Shown here: one piece after another, positions 49,551 to 61,700 of the stretch | Layout: each line of letters starts with the position of its first letter | Numbering within the stretch: position 1 is the first letter of the stretch | From: Perkinsus olseni | Taxonomy: Eukaryota; Perkinsozoa; Perkinsida | Direction of reading: 5' to 3' | Assembly (NCBI GenBank): GCA_013115125.1 | Contig: JABANN010000089.1 | Coordinates: 1-64,000 of the forward strand | DNA length: 64,000 nucleotides | The notes under the pieces: generated by a model | Database searches by the model: none | The model's input: only the letters and a program-made list of their open reading frames with translations | What the model was told of the DNA's origin: nothing | Translations under genes and position numbers: made by a program

Positions 49551-52500
49551 ATGGGTGTATTGAGCCTCCCTGCTGGCGTCGTCCGATGGCTCATCTCATT
49601 AGGCGTGCTGAAGGAGAGGGTGGATCTTGGGCAGGCTGCTGAGCAGGCGGACCAGACGGTGCAGTTGAGCCATAGGGCTAAGCAGCACCTCATGGGAGGG
49701 TGTATGATAGCCGAGGCCGTTGCTGCGGTAATAGTGCTGCATGCATGCGTGTGGAAGAGTTCAAGACAGGTTCTCCAGAGAACCGGAACTGGCGCTAGCT
49801 CTTCTCTGAAGTCTGCGATCTCTTCTGGCAGCACACGAGACCCGTTACCTCGGTGGAAGGCAGTAGCAGAGGCCCTTTCTGAGCATATGGATGTGGTCCT
49901 GGACGACACGATCTGCCACGACCTAGCAGCGGCAGCAGACGAGTCCCTGGCTGTAGAGCTTCTCCTGGAAGTAATAGGGGGGACAATTGGACGACTGGAC
50001 CATTGAAGACTGGACGCGCATCGTCTACGATAGGTCTACACGGTCTTGCGAGCGTATCAACAGCAACATACCAAGCAGAAGGGCCCTCCGAAGATCAGTG
50101 AGGCAGGGAGGCAGAGGAAGCAGGAAGGGTACGGCTGAGGGGTTGTATAATGATCTGTAGTGCAGTGAAGTAGATACGCCGCTGCTTCTAGACGCAGGAG
50201 TAGGTCCAGAGAGCCCAGCCCAGGCAGCAGTCATAAAGAGGTACTAGCGGGGACGGGGTCGGTTGGTGGGAATCTATCATACCCTCAGCTGCGGCGAACC
50301 CCTGGGGTTAATAGAACCTCTCGGTCGCCGTCGACGAAGGCGGAGGAGAGGACTACCACAATAGGCGGACCAAACGCAGATTCCGGAAAGTCGCCTTCCG
50401 TGCGAACGCCGCGATCTCACAGATCATCGCCGCGCGCTGGTCCCTCGCCGGCTAGGAGCCGGGCTTCACAGAAAAATTCTCCGATCATCGAACCTATCGC
50501 TACACCACAACCCCGGAAAAGTCCGCAGCAGAAGCCTGCAGAAAGTCCACGCTTGTCGCCCAGCGGAGTGGGCTCCGCCCGGCAGCCCAAATCTGGCGGG
50601 CCCACACTTTCTGGCACTTTCCTGACCAGTACGGAACAGTCACCGATCAAGAAAGGAGGGCATCCCTCCGGTGCGGGCTCGGCTATTCTTAACGAGGTTG
50701 ATATGGAGGAGTCACTGCCACTGTCGGACCTAGGAGTGGAAGGCTCCGACCCTATTAGGGGCACTGTAGTCTCTGCAGCCCTGGCGACCCTACAGTTAGC
50801 GAAACCGGGGTCTCTGGACCAATCCGAGGTCGCGAGGATGGTCCTCGCTGGGGAGATATACCCCTTCACGTCAGCATCATTGATACAGTGGTTCGCTGCT
50901 GCTCTCCCTCAAAGGATCTCGGACCTTTCGGTCTCGGCGCTCTGTAATGTGGTAGTGCCGGCGCTCGACACCAAGCTCTATGGCACAGAGGTCAATGCTG
51001 CTGCAGCTGCCCTGCTGTACCTGGCCGCATCTCGGTGTCCGAGGGAAGACTATCTAGTGGACACTCTAGCAAGGGAGGGGTACATAGAGGCAGTAACGAC
51101 ATGCATACGAAACTGCGATGACGTCCAGACTAGAAGTTCTCTGGGCTCAGCAGTCTTCCAGATCTGGCACCGGGATGGAGCCTCGCTCGTGACACTGTTC
51201 TCTGGTCACCTGGGCAGAACTCATGCGGAGTTCCTGCCTGTAGCCCACAGTCTGGTTGCCTCCCTATCCCAGCACGGCGAACCTTTCTACGCCCTCTCAC
51301 CTGTAGTCGACTTCTTGCTAGACCAGCTTGTTCGGAAACGGCACTGCTGCTGCGCTGGTTGCGCTGCTCTCCTTGGCGAGCTCTGGACGTCCGGTCTGAT
51401 ATCAAGCAAGGCCAACTGCGCCGATCTAGCCGAGGCAGTTCTGCTAGCCTTGCAGGACCGGGCGTCGCAGGACCCCGGTCATGAAGATGGGCATCTCTCC
51501 TACGTAGCCGCCAGCACGCTAGTCTCAATCCTGGAGTACGCCTGCCGACAAGAGGACGAGGCGATGGCCCCAGCGGTTTGGAGGTCTCTGGTGTACTCTC
51601 TTATTGTAGCCCTTGGCACTCAAGGGCCGCCAGATTATTCTGACTTTGTTGGTTCCCTGGTCGCGGAAGCACTGCACAAGCTGCCCTGTCTTCCTGTCTG
51701 TGTCCTCTCTGAGCCTATCTGCAAGCTACTCCTCAAAAGAGTTGATGGTGTCGAGATGGAAACGATGGGGGAGAGTGAGAAGGGCTTGCTTCTCGCCATA
51801 GCGCGCCATCCTAGACTAACCGAGGCAGCAGCGGTGGAGGTGCGCTGAGTCGGCAGTAGAACGCTGGCGGACCCAGGCTGTGTTCAGGTACTCAACGTAG
51901 CATGCAAGCAGATGGTAGCAGATCCTCCTGAGGTAGACAGTGTTGAGCGAAGAATCGTCAAGACGCTTACCACACGTTACGCGACAAGCGAGACTTTCGC
52001 CTCTGCGGCAGCGGAGGGCTGCCTCAAAGAGGTCAGTCTTTCTCTTGTCGGGTCCTGGCTCCAAAAAAGTGTCATGAAAAGGGGGTTCCGTGGCTGTCCC
52101 TATCGGGCCGGTCCTCAGATACTCCCTTCGCTGCTACAAGGCCCAGGCTCGGCGGATGCTGTGGTGTCGATCGTGGGCACCATGGCACGTGCCGGATCGC
52201 GTCGGCGGTGTAGTGCTGAGGAGGACCATCTTCGCTCAGCCGTTCGGGGCCTCGTTGCCGACTTATGCGCTGCCTACCGATCTGAGTACGCGGCGCTACA
52301 TCCCAACCTCTTGCGAGCCTCCAGGGCCTTCCCTGAGTTGGAGGAAGCCCAGGACACCCCGGACCCCCACACAGAGTCCTCGGACCAGGCACCTTTACCG
52401 ATAGCCGCTCTCCTGCCATTCGGCACCAGCCATAGGGGGACATACAGCAGCAGCGGTGGGCCGCTAGATAGTTTCCGCTCGAGGGCTACGGCCCGGATAA

Positions 52501-53243
52501 AAGAGTTAGAGATACAACTAGGGGCTATGGCTGAGAAGCACAAGGAACGAGAAGGTAGGAGGGGTAATAACGGGAAAGACGCTGCGTCGGAATGGGTCCC
52601 ATTTGTGAGCCCGCTGTGTGTTAGCAGAGCATCGCGCGAAGTTGCTTTGACGTCGTGGGCTGTAGTACCATTCCTGTCCAGATTCGTTGGAATCGATGAT
52701 ACGGGATTTGGAGGCCAAGGTGGACAGCGCGGTAGAGGGCGGCACCTCTCTTGAAAGGGCCGCACGAAAGGACGGCGAGTGAGGAAAGATCGATTGTGAC
52801 TTGGTTGATTATTTGGTGTCCTGTGGAGGTCCTCTCCCGTACCCAGACTAGCACTGAGCTCCAAAGCGTCGGCCCCAGCTGTTTCCCCGCGAAGAAGCAG
52901 GAAGGACAGCGCATCAGTCTTAGCCAGGTGGAGCTGTTAGTCTTCATTAGTGACAGCCCGTGTCTCATTAGGAGCCCTCGGGCACCGGTCAGTCCACCGC
53001 CGAAGGATAGGGGCAGGCATGTAGCACGGAAAGTCCACAGAGCTTCGCTGTCAACTGAGGGTAGGCTAACTGAGGGTGATGCAGTGGTTGCTGCCAAGAT
53101 ACTCCTTACAGGCTCTCATGGTGGTGCCCCGAGCAGTGTACGGCAAAAGGGTGCTATCCTGCTGTTGGAGGGGGATGTAGCGGAGGAGTGCTCTCAACTT
53201 GTGAAGGCATTCGCCAAGCCTTTGGAGGTCATGTATTTGCAGT
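49551..53243 (+). CDS. CH-like domain plus HEAT/ARM-type helical repeat protein
   Basis: No single family is known to me with this build. The N-terminus (LPAGVVRWLISLGVL, GGCMIAEAV, RWKAVAEAL, VELLLEVYTVL) follows the calponin-homology-like pattern of SPATA4/SPEF-type flagellar proteins. A Ser/Pro/Arg-rich basic linker follows, then about 400 residues of Leu/Ala-rich helices resembling HEAT or ARM repeats (50231-51839), then a coiled-coil segment. Phase-consistent exons are 49551-49970, 50034-50128, 50231-51839, 51888-52031, 52119-52554, 52682-52778 and a segment from 52852. Two in-frame GT-AG segments near 49.62 and 49.73 kb (45 and 42 bp) may be introns. The basic linker next to a CH-like domain suggests microtubule binding in the axoneme; this is inference. 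Confidence 0.6.
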
Positions 53244-53323
53244 AAGTTACTCACCGGCGGCGCGAGTGTTCGCTGCCGAGCTCTGATCATGACGATTCCC
53301 CGCTGCTCCCATTCCATTGGCTA

Positions 53324-56045
53324 TTGAGTTACAACACCTCCTACTTCTCCTTCGTCGTTTATGATGGCCATGATAGGTACTGCAACCAGACTGCTGGCCG
53401 TTCGCCGCTCAAGCATCCCCGGCACGGCTCCGATGGGCAGCATAGCCGGCGGCGGGACTCGAAGCATCACGTGAGGCCTAATGGTGAGCTCAGGGTTGAG
53501 GTCTTCCCGGACCCTCAGGATTCATCACCAGTCATACCACTCCTCAACCTCCTCACACTCTTGCGTGACGCCAAGATCATCCCGCACATCACACCTCGGA
53601 GCGTGGCTGGTAGGATGTCCTCATTTGGACACTATGTCCCCTACAACTAGTTCGCCCTCAGAGGAGTTCATATCGAGTATGGAACATCCCATACGGTTGC
53701 CGCAGACGATAGAGCTCATCGCCCAATGCGCCTTCTTCGGGATGGATCAGCAGGAGTGCAGGGCATGGTCCCAATGGGTAGTAGCCTCCGTCCTCCTCGC
53801 TGCTGTGAAGCGTCGGCTTTCAAGGGAGTCCTTGTCCCTCTGCCGGAGCATCAGCAGTCGCGCCAGTTGCAAAGCATGCTGCAACATCTGATGAATCTGG
53901 CGACCCTTCCTAGAGGGGCCAAAGGGGTCAGCGATAAGATCAGTATGAGTATCGATGAGTGGAACTCGGCGGTAGGCTGCCCGTGTATGAGTATGTCTTG
54001 GTATTTCGTTGGTGTAGGTCCGGAAATTAGTCCGTCGATACGTACGGTCGGTCATTGACTCTTTCGATCCCTCCACCGGAGCTCTCCACGGTACGGCCGA
54101 AGTGGCTTTCTTGGTGGGACTCGGTTGTCCGTTAGATGGCTCGCTCATCCCACCGGGCTTTGCTCTGTCTTCCGATGGCACCTCCCTCTATGTAGCGGAC
54201 AAGTCCTGGAGCCGGGAGGGCAGGACGGCCAAGCAAGCACGGCAGCAGCAGGCGTCGTCGAGGCCGGTACGATAACTTCTACTTTATTCTCTGTTCAAAT
54301 ATAGACTTCATTGCCAGGTGCATACTGAGCTGTTGTACAACGTAAACGCCACTGGCTCCTCCGACGCCAGTCTGGACTCGTCTCCGAGGGACCGGCGGTC
54401 CTCAGCTGGCAGTGCAGCGAAGCGGCATTCCGGAAGGCTCCGGTGAGGCCCGTGAACTGCGGATGGATGATCCTTTCTCTGACGACTACGTCTGATATTC
54501 TTATTTGCGGACGGTGGTCGAATCGGTTTGACAGCGAGTGCGGTGGAGGCGTGTCGCATGCTGCAGGTCGGGGAGCATGTTGAATCATGCCGGTGGGCTA
54601 GCCGGGCCGTCACTTACACCGCCAGAGGAAGCCGAAAAGTTCCTGCTCGGCCATGATCGAGCACAGAAGATTCTCAGGGAAGGGTGGCTAAACAAATCTG
54701 CGCACGCAATACACAAGTATGGTCTCCGCATCGAAGGCTCTTCCCACCGCCCTCCTCCGCAGGCACTTCCTCCAAACGCAGTCCGGTGGTGTGGACGCTT
54801 CGGCAGGGCTACGGCTCCCGGCCTTCACCAAATGTCTTACCGGTTTCCTCAAACTCCTGCCCGATGTCAGCAGTGCGAAGCTGCTCTTCCGTCGCGTGGC
54901 CGGGGCCGGATCCCAGGACGTAGACGTTGGAGGCCTTGGGCGAGCGGTCCTAGCCTCGGCCAGTGTTACGCCGTACACTCAGGCAGCCATCAAGGAATGG
55001 CCGTCGGCTCCTCAGGTAACTGCTGCGCCTGCTTCTACTCTGAATGGCTATACTCGTCTTTTCAGCTCATGGCTGAGCACCCTGACATGCTATTGGATGT
55101 GGCGGTGCAATCTCTCTACCAGCGGGACTTAAAGGACTTACAAGCCTTGAGATTGAGGCTACATCACTTTAGTGCTGGTTCTCTGCCTCAACAGACACCG
55201 GAGCAGATCAGGTGCGTCCCAGGGTGGCAACTGCGTGGGGGTGGTGAGCTTGCGGGCAGGCGAGACTTGGCTGAGCTCCAAGCAGTGGTCATCCGTTCGG
55301 GAGCGGTGCAAGTGAGCATCCCAACCGAGGAGCGCCACGCTCCAGTCGAGACAGCTGCGGAGGATATAGACCCTGCGAAGCCTTCTACCCCTCCACCGGA
55401 AGGACCCGAGGTCGCCGATGCAGCTGCGGCGGAGGAGGAGACTCTTGAGGAGCTCCGACCAAGGGCAGGGAGCGATGCCGTGGACGGCGTCCAAATCAAT
55501 GATACCCCGGCCCCAATTGAGAGGTGGTCATCTTCTTCAATCGGGCGCTCGAAACACGCAAGTGTGGCTCTTGTCAGTCACCCAGCCGAAAATCAGCCGG
55601 CGCCGGTGGCACCTGATCAGTCAGAGCTCCAGGAGCCCTCGGCCGTGGGGTCTGCAGAAGACGGAGATGAGACGGAAGTCAATAGGTGAGCCATGATACT
55701 GCGATATTCTCTTCATCGAATGTGGTCAGTCCTGATTCCCTGAATCAACAGCATCGAGACGGAGAAGATAGACCAGGGCTGTCCGAGTAGGTCCTGTGGC
55801 TCCCGCTACAGTTTTGCTTCCAGCCCTGCTCCTTTCCTACACTTGTTGCCGCCACCTTAGATCCTGTCAGTAGCCAGTGGCTCGAAGTTGAGTATTTCAG
55901 GCCCGCCGACGCAGTAGAGGAGCCCTCGGCTGCCGGGGGAGAGGTAGCAGATGAATCCGCCGGAGGCAACGAAGAGACTGCGGATGTCGCGGTTGAGAAT
56001 GATGACGACAACGGCGGAGTCGTAGCTGAAAACCCGTCTCCGTAA
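53324..56045 (+). CDS. Further coding exons, continuation of the CH/HEAT gene or a separate gene
   Basis: Coding-like pieces continue on the same strand. They include YCNQTAGRSPLKHPRHG, then LRVEVFPDPQDSSPVIPLL (53.5 kb), RQLQSMLQHLMNLATL (53.9 kb), FLVGLGCPLDGSLIPPG (54.1 kb), ELLYNVNATGSSD (54.3 kb) and LPAFTKCLTGFLKLL (54.8 kb). LMAEHPDMLLDVAVQSLYQR at 55.1 kb follows, then an acidic Pro-rich tail, and a last exon ending GGVVAENPSP before TAA at 56045. The 53230 donor (GTAAGT) joins in phase to the acceptor before 53377, which favours one continuous gene. Several later junctions are unresolved, so gene number is uncertain. No domain is identified. Confidence 0.45.
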
Positions 56046-56540
56046 GCCATTCCCGGTACTCACTGTATCGGCGGTATCAGTCTCTGTGAAGATTTTGCCG
56101 CGGTTCATTTCAGGGAAACGGATCCCGTTCAAGGAACATAATTAAATGATAATTAGTGAGACTCTGGAGATATGAGGTTCTGGTATTCAGCATTCAGGTA
56201 CTTTACCAGAGAAACATCGTACTATTGTTCTGCCATGATCATGCCATCACCATTATAATCGTTGTCAATACAAGAAGTGTCGTGTTATTCGAGTTTGGTA
56301 CCGAAAGGGCCAATGAAAGACTAACTACTTATGAACCTGTAGAACCACAACCCGTTTGAGCCCAGCATCGCGAGCCTTGAGAAAGCAACCCGAAACCCGA
56401 ACGAGCAGACTTTAGGCAATTGAGAGCTAGTGAAAGAAAGACTGTGTGTAGGATTTTGCCACTAACAGTCAGATTGGCTTGAGTGTACTATTATTATCAT
56501 ACACTTATAGATGCTTGCCTGTCTCGATGAGGGAGCGGGT

Positions 56541-56886
56541 TCATCATTACAGCTTTCGAAGGGATGTTGCCGGTATGGTTTGTCTCGCAGCTAATGGCCA
56601 CATAGTAGCTACTGNNNNNNNNNNNNNNNNNNNNNNNNNNNNNNNNNNNNNNNNNNNNNNNNNNNNNNNNNNNNNNNNNNNNNNNNNNNNNNNNNNNNNN
56701 NNNNNNNNNNTATCATCACTGCAATAAAGAACAGTATTTGCTGTATCAGAGAGAGGAACACTTGTTTCTGCTTTTATCCCCACGGAGAATCGGACTGGGG
56801 CGGCAGATAGGATCATCATTACAGCTTTCGAAGGGATGTTGCCGGTATGGTTTGTCTCGCAGCTAATGGCCACATAGTAGCTACTG
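56541..56886. repeat. Direct duplication flanking an assembly gap
   Basis: The 74 bases at 56541-56614 recur exactly at 56813-56886. The first copy runs straight into the N run, so this may be a collapsed tandem repeat with a period near 270 bp. Confidence 0.85.
56615..56710. other. Assembly gap (96 N)
   Basis: A run of N directly follows the first copy of the 74-bp duplication. Confidence 0.99.
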
Positions 56887-57027
56887 CAAGTCTAGGAATA
56901 TATCGGCACAGCATTAGGAGCGCAGAGGCACTCAACTAACGCATTTTGTCTCGGATGAAATCGTTGGCGACTATACACCACGTGAAGATGCTCGCATAGA
57001 CGATTACACATGAGTAGTTAGAGGCTA
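56848..57027. repeat. Copy of the P0-intron sequence
   Basis: This segment aligns with 57526-57712 inside the P0 intron, with scattered substitutions and short indels. Shared words include ctaggaatatatcggcacag and ggcgactatacaccac. Both copies have the same orientation. Confidence 0.8.
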
Positions 57028-57313
57028 CTCATGTACTCATCCAAGATACATTGCCATTTCGGTGCGTTACAATCACCGGTACCCCACAAGAAGAGGCACA
57101 AGCGCGAACACGCAACAGTAGCTGTTTGCACACGAACAGGTCGACAACACTATGGAAGAAGAGCAGTCGAGGGAGAGTGTGCAGAGCCTAGCCCACTGGC
57201 AACGCAACAGCTATCGGATAACCCTTATCAAGGCGCAGAAAGCAACCCCTTGGCAACCACACGAAACCGATTCGGCAAGTGGGAGTTTCAACAGGTCATC
57301 CACAGAGTGCACC

Positions 57314-58566
57314 TTAATCGAAGAGATCGAAGTCCATCTCCTCCTCTTCCTCTTCCTCCTCCTCGGCGGGAGCGGCGGCAGCCTCAGCCTTGGCCTCACC
57401 AGCAGCAGCGCCGGCAGCGGGGGCAGCAGAGGCGAACTTGGAAGGATCCTTGAGGAATTCCTGAAAAGAAATCAGTCACAGCGATTATACCAAGCGACAG
57501 TTTATCTCAATAAAAAATTATTGCCAATATGGTTTTTCTCTCAGCTAATGGCCACGTAGTAGCTACTGAACGACTAGGAATATATCGGCACAGCATTAGG
57601 AGGGCCAAGGCACTCGACTAACGCATTTTGTGTCGGAGAGGACCGTTGGCGACTATACACCACTGGAAGGTGCTCGCATAGACAGTTACTGCGAGCATGG
57701 TTAGAGGCCACACCGCAATCCCTCCGATCGACGAATAAGCAAAAATCCACCCGTGTTACCTTAAGCTCCTCAACCTCAGGGAAGGTGAAGTCGATATCGG
57801 CGCACAAGGCAGCGATGTTCTTGAAGGCGTTGTTGATGGCATAGGGCAAGGTAGCCTCGTTGGGAATACCAGCCTCACGAGAGAAGGCAGCCAAGTAGGT
57901 GACACCGTGCATGAACTTAGCAACGAGATCATCATCACTGATATCCAAAGCAGCGGCGTCGTAGACCTCGCCGTTGTCATAGATAGCCTCAAGCTCAACA
58001 CCGTACTCGAAGGGACGGATGTCCAACTTCATGAGAAGAGCCTGCTGAGAGGCAGTGACCTTCTCGCCCTTGGTGACAAGAGCGACATCGTTGGAGATTT
58101 CGATGGAACCCTTGACAATCTTGGTGGCGATGTTCAAGGCCTGGAAGAAGTTGGTCTGAGAGGGGTCCAAAGGAGTAGGACCAGCGGGGATGTTGACATC
58201 ACACTGAGCGACCATACCGGCCTTGGCCATAGCGGGAACCTTATGCTCAGAGATGAGCTCACGGATCTCATCAATAGGGGCCATGCAGAAGATGAATCCA
58301 ATGTTACCCTTGACAACGCTCAAGAGACGGGAGAGATCGACGTCGAGCTCCTCCTCATACTGCCTGAGGGCGGTACGGAGCATGGTGTTCTTGCCCATAA
58401 CGATGACGGCCTTGCCGCGGAGAGCAATACGGATCTGCTGCAACTGGTTGGATCCGACATGGTCGACGGAGGCGATGAGGATCTTCTCACAGTTGGCGAC
58501 GAGGTCCTTGACCCTATCGAGGTAGGCGGTCTTCTTAGCAAGCTTCTGGGGATCGCGAGGTGCCAT
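57314..58566 (-). CDS. RPLP0: 60S acidic ribosomal protein P0 (uL10)
   Basis: P0 anchors the P1/P2 stalk on the large ribosomal subunit. Two exons (58566-57760 and 57460-57314) join in phase at LK|EF and give 317 residues, the same length as human P0. The N-terminal RNA-binding region includes ALRGKAVIVMGKNTMLR, and the centre has PAGPTPLDPSQTNFFQAL. The C-terminus is an Ala-rich hinge, an eight-Glu run and the conserved P-protein tail ending MDFDLFD. The second position after Met is Asp where Gly is usual (MGFGLFD). The intron is 299 bp and carries the sequence shared with 56848-57027. It diverges from the DPY30/GAF gene across 231 bp. Confidence 0.96.
57526..57712. repeat. Intronic copy of the duplicated sequence
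   Basis: It lies wholly within the P0 intron (57461-57759) and is the second copy of the segment at 56848-57027. Its left end also matches the 74-bp duplication (gctaatggccac). Confidence 0.8.
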
Positions 58567-58797
58567 GATGTGTGGGGACTGCGAGCTAACGGCTCTACAA
58601 TCAGTTTAACCACTGAGGGGGTGTGGTGAGTTGCCACAGGACCGCGCATGGAGGAAATCGATCACCTGATCGATTATCGCACACAGCGAGGCTGAGCAGC
58701 AGCGCATCTTCTCCGCACCGTAGAGAGCCCCTGAGCAACGTGAAAGTCCGTGCTTTACTCAACGAAAGAAGTAAGCAGGTACTTTGTAAGTCTCATA
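58567..58797. promoter_or_regulatory. Divergent promoter between P0 and the DPY30/GAF gene
   Basis: The two start codons face away from each other 231 bp apart, so one short segment must drive both. A palindrome with arms ATCGATCA and TGATCGAT and a 2-nt spacer lies at 58657-58674. No TATA element is evident. Confidence 0.5.
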
Positions 58798-61700
58798 ATG
58801 AGTGAGTTTGAGGCATACGCTGCGGCAACAATCTCTCCAATGCTGAGCCGAGCGCTTGCCGATCTCTATCAGCAGCGCGGTGACTCGGTTGAGCCCGTGG
58901 AATATCGTACTGACTGGCTCAAACTCTGGGCAGCTGCACAGGGTAGTGTAGGGGGTGGTCATCGGGTGCACCACCTTCGTGTTCAACCTTTGCGTGCCTT
59001 CAGTCGCCGAGCGTAGTCGAGGGGAGAAGGCTCGAAAGCAATCGGAATACACAGAGAAAGTTAAGGCCGATGTAACGCCGCTTGGCTCTTTTGGAACAGT
59101 CACAGCTTCATTATGGTGAATCAGTTTCGTGAGAAACAAGCAAAACATGCGGAGGAGGAAGAAAGAGCCTCGAGGCCATTTAAGATGCTTAACGAAGTCG
59201 TACGAACAGTTGCCGAGGTCGACTATCCCAAAGGTGATGCGTCATGGTGTTCTTTTGTCGGGCATGACAGACCTCTTTGCGCCACTGGTGGGTATTCGCA
59301 TAGATGGTATCTAGGTTTCAGGCTAGCTGTTGAAACGCAGATGCATAATCGGTGGCGATTCTCGTCTTGCTGTAAAGATGTGAAGTGGTCGTAAACGACG
59401 CGTTATGCCGCTGGGCGGACATGAAACTACTGTTAAATGAGAATGACCTCACGCGCTCGGGACACGCCTTGTCATTTCCCGGAACATCTTGTAGACGTGG
59501 AACGTTTAAGTTGGCAGTCGGAAGCGAGCAATACTTGTTAGATTGTAAATACTGCCAGCGTTTCCCGAGCCCAGCCGTGTGGCAAGAGCTGACGGACACT
59601 GTACGAGGGGCCGTTGCAGGATGCAGCGGATGCTACGTTGGAGAGGTTGTCACCGATGGGGAAGGAAGCAAGCATTTACGGTAGGCCACCGCTCGATACT
59701 GCGATAGCCGTGCGAGTCCGGTGTCTGACTCACCCGGCTATAAGGTATATTGCAAATTCTGGCGTCGCCCCTGGGAAGGCTAGGTTGGAGGAAGGTGAAG
59801 GAGTCGTATGGAAAGAAGTAGGGTTATGGAACATCTCCTTGTAGAGTACGGTCATGTAGGTGTTCGAGCAACAAGAGGAGGAAGAGGGGGAAGGGGAATC
59901 GTCTAAGTCGAGGCAACTGTGAGTTGTCCTATGCGTCCAGTGGTCACGTCTAGTCTTGCAAGCTGCAACCTCATTAGCCTACTAGAGTGCGGCTTGAATT
60001 TTCACGGGCCTTGCCCTCGATGCGGTCTCCCTAATGGTCCATCGCCACAGCGAGGATTCCGCTAGCTGGGTGTAGAGAGGCCTGCTCAGGTATCTTCCGA
60101 ACGTCATGGACGTGGCTGAAGTGAAGTACTTTGACTACACCAAGCCCGGTTCCTTTCTAGCTATACCGATATGGTAGAGCAGCCCCGTGGCGAGAGCCCT
60201 CGGGCGAACGATGCCCTCGTTCTCATCAGCTACTCCAGCGTTCTGAACAAGGAAGGTCTGGAAGCTACCGTTGCGGACATGAAGGAACGCCAAGCACAGT
60301 TTGTGGAGGAGATGGCTGCGTGAGTGGCCGTGGATGAATGCTGGTGGGGGAGGCCTGCCTTAGGTATGGAGAGGCCAAGACTCAGTACGATCAGGCAGTG
60401 GCCGAGCTACAGGAGGGCGATGAGGTGACCTCCATTATACGGCATGCGTTCTTTACGAATATGCGTGGCTCGGTTCACTGAGGCATGTGAGATATGGCTC
60501 CTTCATAGGCCCCCGAAGAGCCGGTCGAGCCGGTAATTAGGGATCTTAACTCACTTGAAGGAGTAACTAGGCAGCTGGTTTTGTGCGTCGATACCCTTGG
60601 GGGAGAGGGTGGATTGTTAGAGATCTGCCAACAACACAGGGACAAGGTAATAGATGGCAGTGGCTGCGAAATGGTCGTGGAGTCGATTGATGCAGTTGGA
60701 TGAGCTCTGCCGTCACCTTGGGGAGGCCATGGCTGACACAGAACTACAAGCCGTCAGAGAACAGGCGGAGTATAGTGTAAGCGTGGCGTGTGCGAAGGGG
60801 ATTGCAGATCGCCGTGTTAGACATCGGAAGCTGGTGAGGGCAATCGTACGGCCCTAATGGCTAAGTACACGGAGGCCACTACCGGAGAGGCACTACAGAG
60901 GATGGAGAAGCAAGTAGCTGAGGATATCGAGGCACTCGGGGAAGGTTCGTGGTGATGCTTCCGCGATGGGAGTGGACATCATTGTCTTAGATGTGAGTGA
61001 TGATAATAAGGAAGTCATCCGTCTAACACGTAAACTTAATACACTGCGGTAGCCTGCTGAGGGTCCACAATTGAGCGGTAGTCAGGGTAGCTGGTGTAGG
61101 TCTGCGTTGGAGGGTTCTGTGAAGACGGAACTACTGGTTGATTTGAGCTCTCGAAAGTTGCCAGAGGAAGCGTTGGCGACACTCATGAAGGTTTCCCTTG
61201 CTGACATCACTCCTGTTTGGAGTAGCATCTCCTAGGTGGTGCTCCTCTTCCTTACTGAGCACGATCCGTCTTCCTTTGCTGAAGACACCCCGGTCCAGTG
61301 GTCTCAGCTGGTGACTGCCTTTCACTCTGAAGAGGTTTGGAATAAGGTAGGTAGGGTGCTTACGATTGCCTTCAGCGTGGTGGTGGGCAGATGATGGCTG
61401 CGGATTTGAGACGCCCCAGGCCGGGTGTCCCAGCTGGGCACACCTTAGCGATGGCGAAGGCTCTGATTGAGGAGGCAACTCAAACAGGAGGGTTGAAGGG
61501 CGAGGGTAGGCTGTTAATGGGAGGTGGTGACCGGACTGTGTATGGTCTCTTAGATGGTAGTGATGAGGAAGGGGTGGCTCAGGAGCATCCAGTGGATATC
61601 ATCCTGCTGGGGTTATTGGAGGCAGCAGTGCAGCTAAGAGAGAAGGTGATGGCGATGCTACGGAGTGCTCCGGGAGGTTGCCACTCCTCCGCTCCGCCTA

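Larger units (their letters stand above)
56046..57313. other. Intergenic region with duplicated sequence and a gap
   Basis: No gene is supported. It contains a 74-bp exact duplication on both sides of an N run, and a copy of the sequence that also lies in the P0 intron. The 3' flank of the P0 gene is at its right end. Confidence 0.7.

Noticed and set aside
51130-52864. Minus-strand frames of 120-196 codons opposite the CH/HEAT gene
   Set aside because: The plus strand keeps one continuous 537-codon reading through splice-consistent exons; the reverse frames show no motif.
57907-58629. Plus-strand frame of 240 codons opposite P0
   Set aside because: The P0 protein on the minus strand matches along its whole length, so this frame is antisense shadow.
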